DNA of 6,874 bases from Terriglobia bacterium (lineage in GTDB: Bacteria > Acidobacteriota > Terriglobia > UBA7540). Shown in pieces: positions 6,815-6,874 of this stretch. Where the stretch lies: the NCBI GenBank assembly GCA_030036915.1, contig JASHSC010000542.1, positions 1-6,874 of the forward strand, read 5' to 3'. The first letter of the stretch is position 1. Each line of letters starts with the position of its first letter. Both the position numbers and the translations under genes were made by a program. A model generated the notes under the pieces. The model did no database searches. It saw only the letters and a program-made list of their open reading frames with translations, and was not told the DNA's origin.

Positions 6815-6835
6815 ATTCAAATTTACAAAAGTCAA
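6807..6835 (-). promoter_or_regulatory. Sigma70-type promoter of the operon
   Basis: On the minus strand TTGACT (6835-6830) is followed after exactly 17 bases by TATAAG (6812-6807), with a TG one base before the -10 (extended -10). The start point would fall near 6801-6799, just before the ATG at 6796. This is the only convincing promoter seen, and all five genes follow it without a recognisable terminator between them. Confidence 0.75.
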
Positions 6836-6874
6836 GCCTCGAAATGTTCACAACTCGTCAGCAACTTTCCCCCC
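6836..6874. other. Short upstream stretch, no feature seen
   Basis: The last 39 bases lie upstream of the operon promoter. No gene end, terminator or second promoter can be supported in so short a stretch. Confidence 0.4.

Noticed and set aside
6797..6835. N-terminal extension of the repressor to an upstream in-frame ATG
   Set aside because: It would place the -35/-10 promoter and the inverted repeat inside the gene and adds 13 residues unlike the family; the family-typical N-terminus starts at the second ATG.
4209..6835. Beta-lactam resistance regulator (true blaI-blaR1)
   Set aside because: No penicillin-binding sensor motifs after the fourth helix and no beta-lactamase or PBP2a gene in the operon; only the repressor/protease signalling part is shared.

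Overview
The window is one tightly packed, entirely minus-strand operon. It reads from a promoter near the right edge (about 6835) to a gene cut off by the left edge (position 1). No RNA gene, insertion sequence, CRISPR array or integrase is visible, and the plus strand holds only shadow ORFs. Moderately high GC and a BlaI-type repressor paired with an M56 (BlaR1-type) membrane peptidase carrying an unusual C-terminal domain suggest a soil-type bacterium, most likely Acidobacteriota. That assignment is inference from gene content; no marker gene is present.

Order of transcription: (1) a BlaI/MecI-family winged-helix repressor (6796-6404), preceded by a near-consensus promoter whose -10 box lies inside a perfect inverted repeat, the likely operator; (2) a BlaR1-like M56 zinc peptidase (6407-4209), overlapping the repressor by ATGA, in which the usual penicillin-binding sensor domain is replaced by about ten ankyrin repeats; (3) a secreted 448-residue protein of no recognised family (4122-2776); (4) a secreted or membrane-anchored protein with about eleven ankyrin repeats followed by a TPR-like region (2779-1073), overlapping gene 3 by ATGA; (5) a diverged paralogue of gene 3 (1055 to beyond position 1), starting at TTG 17 bases after gene 4 and truncated by the window edge.

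Working model (inference): the ankyrin domain of the M56 protein lies outside the cytoplasmic membrane and senses a protein or envelope ligand. Activation of the cytoplasmic zinc protease removes the repressor and derepresses the whole operon. The downstream genes alternate ankyrin protein and unknown secreted protein, as if an 'ankyrin + partner' module had been duplicated, with one copy of the ankyrin part fused to the sensor. No beta-lactamase or penicillin-binding protein is present, so a beta-lactam resistance role is not supported. The organisation looks like an uncharacterised BlaI/M56-controlled exported ankyrin system.
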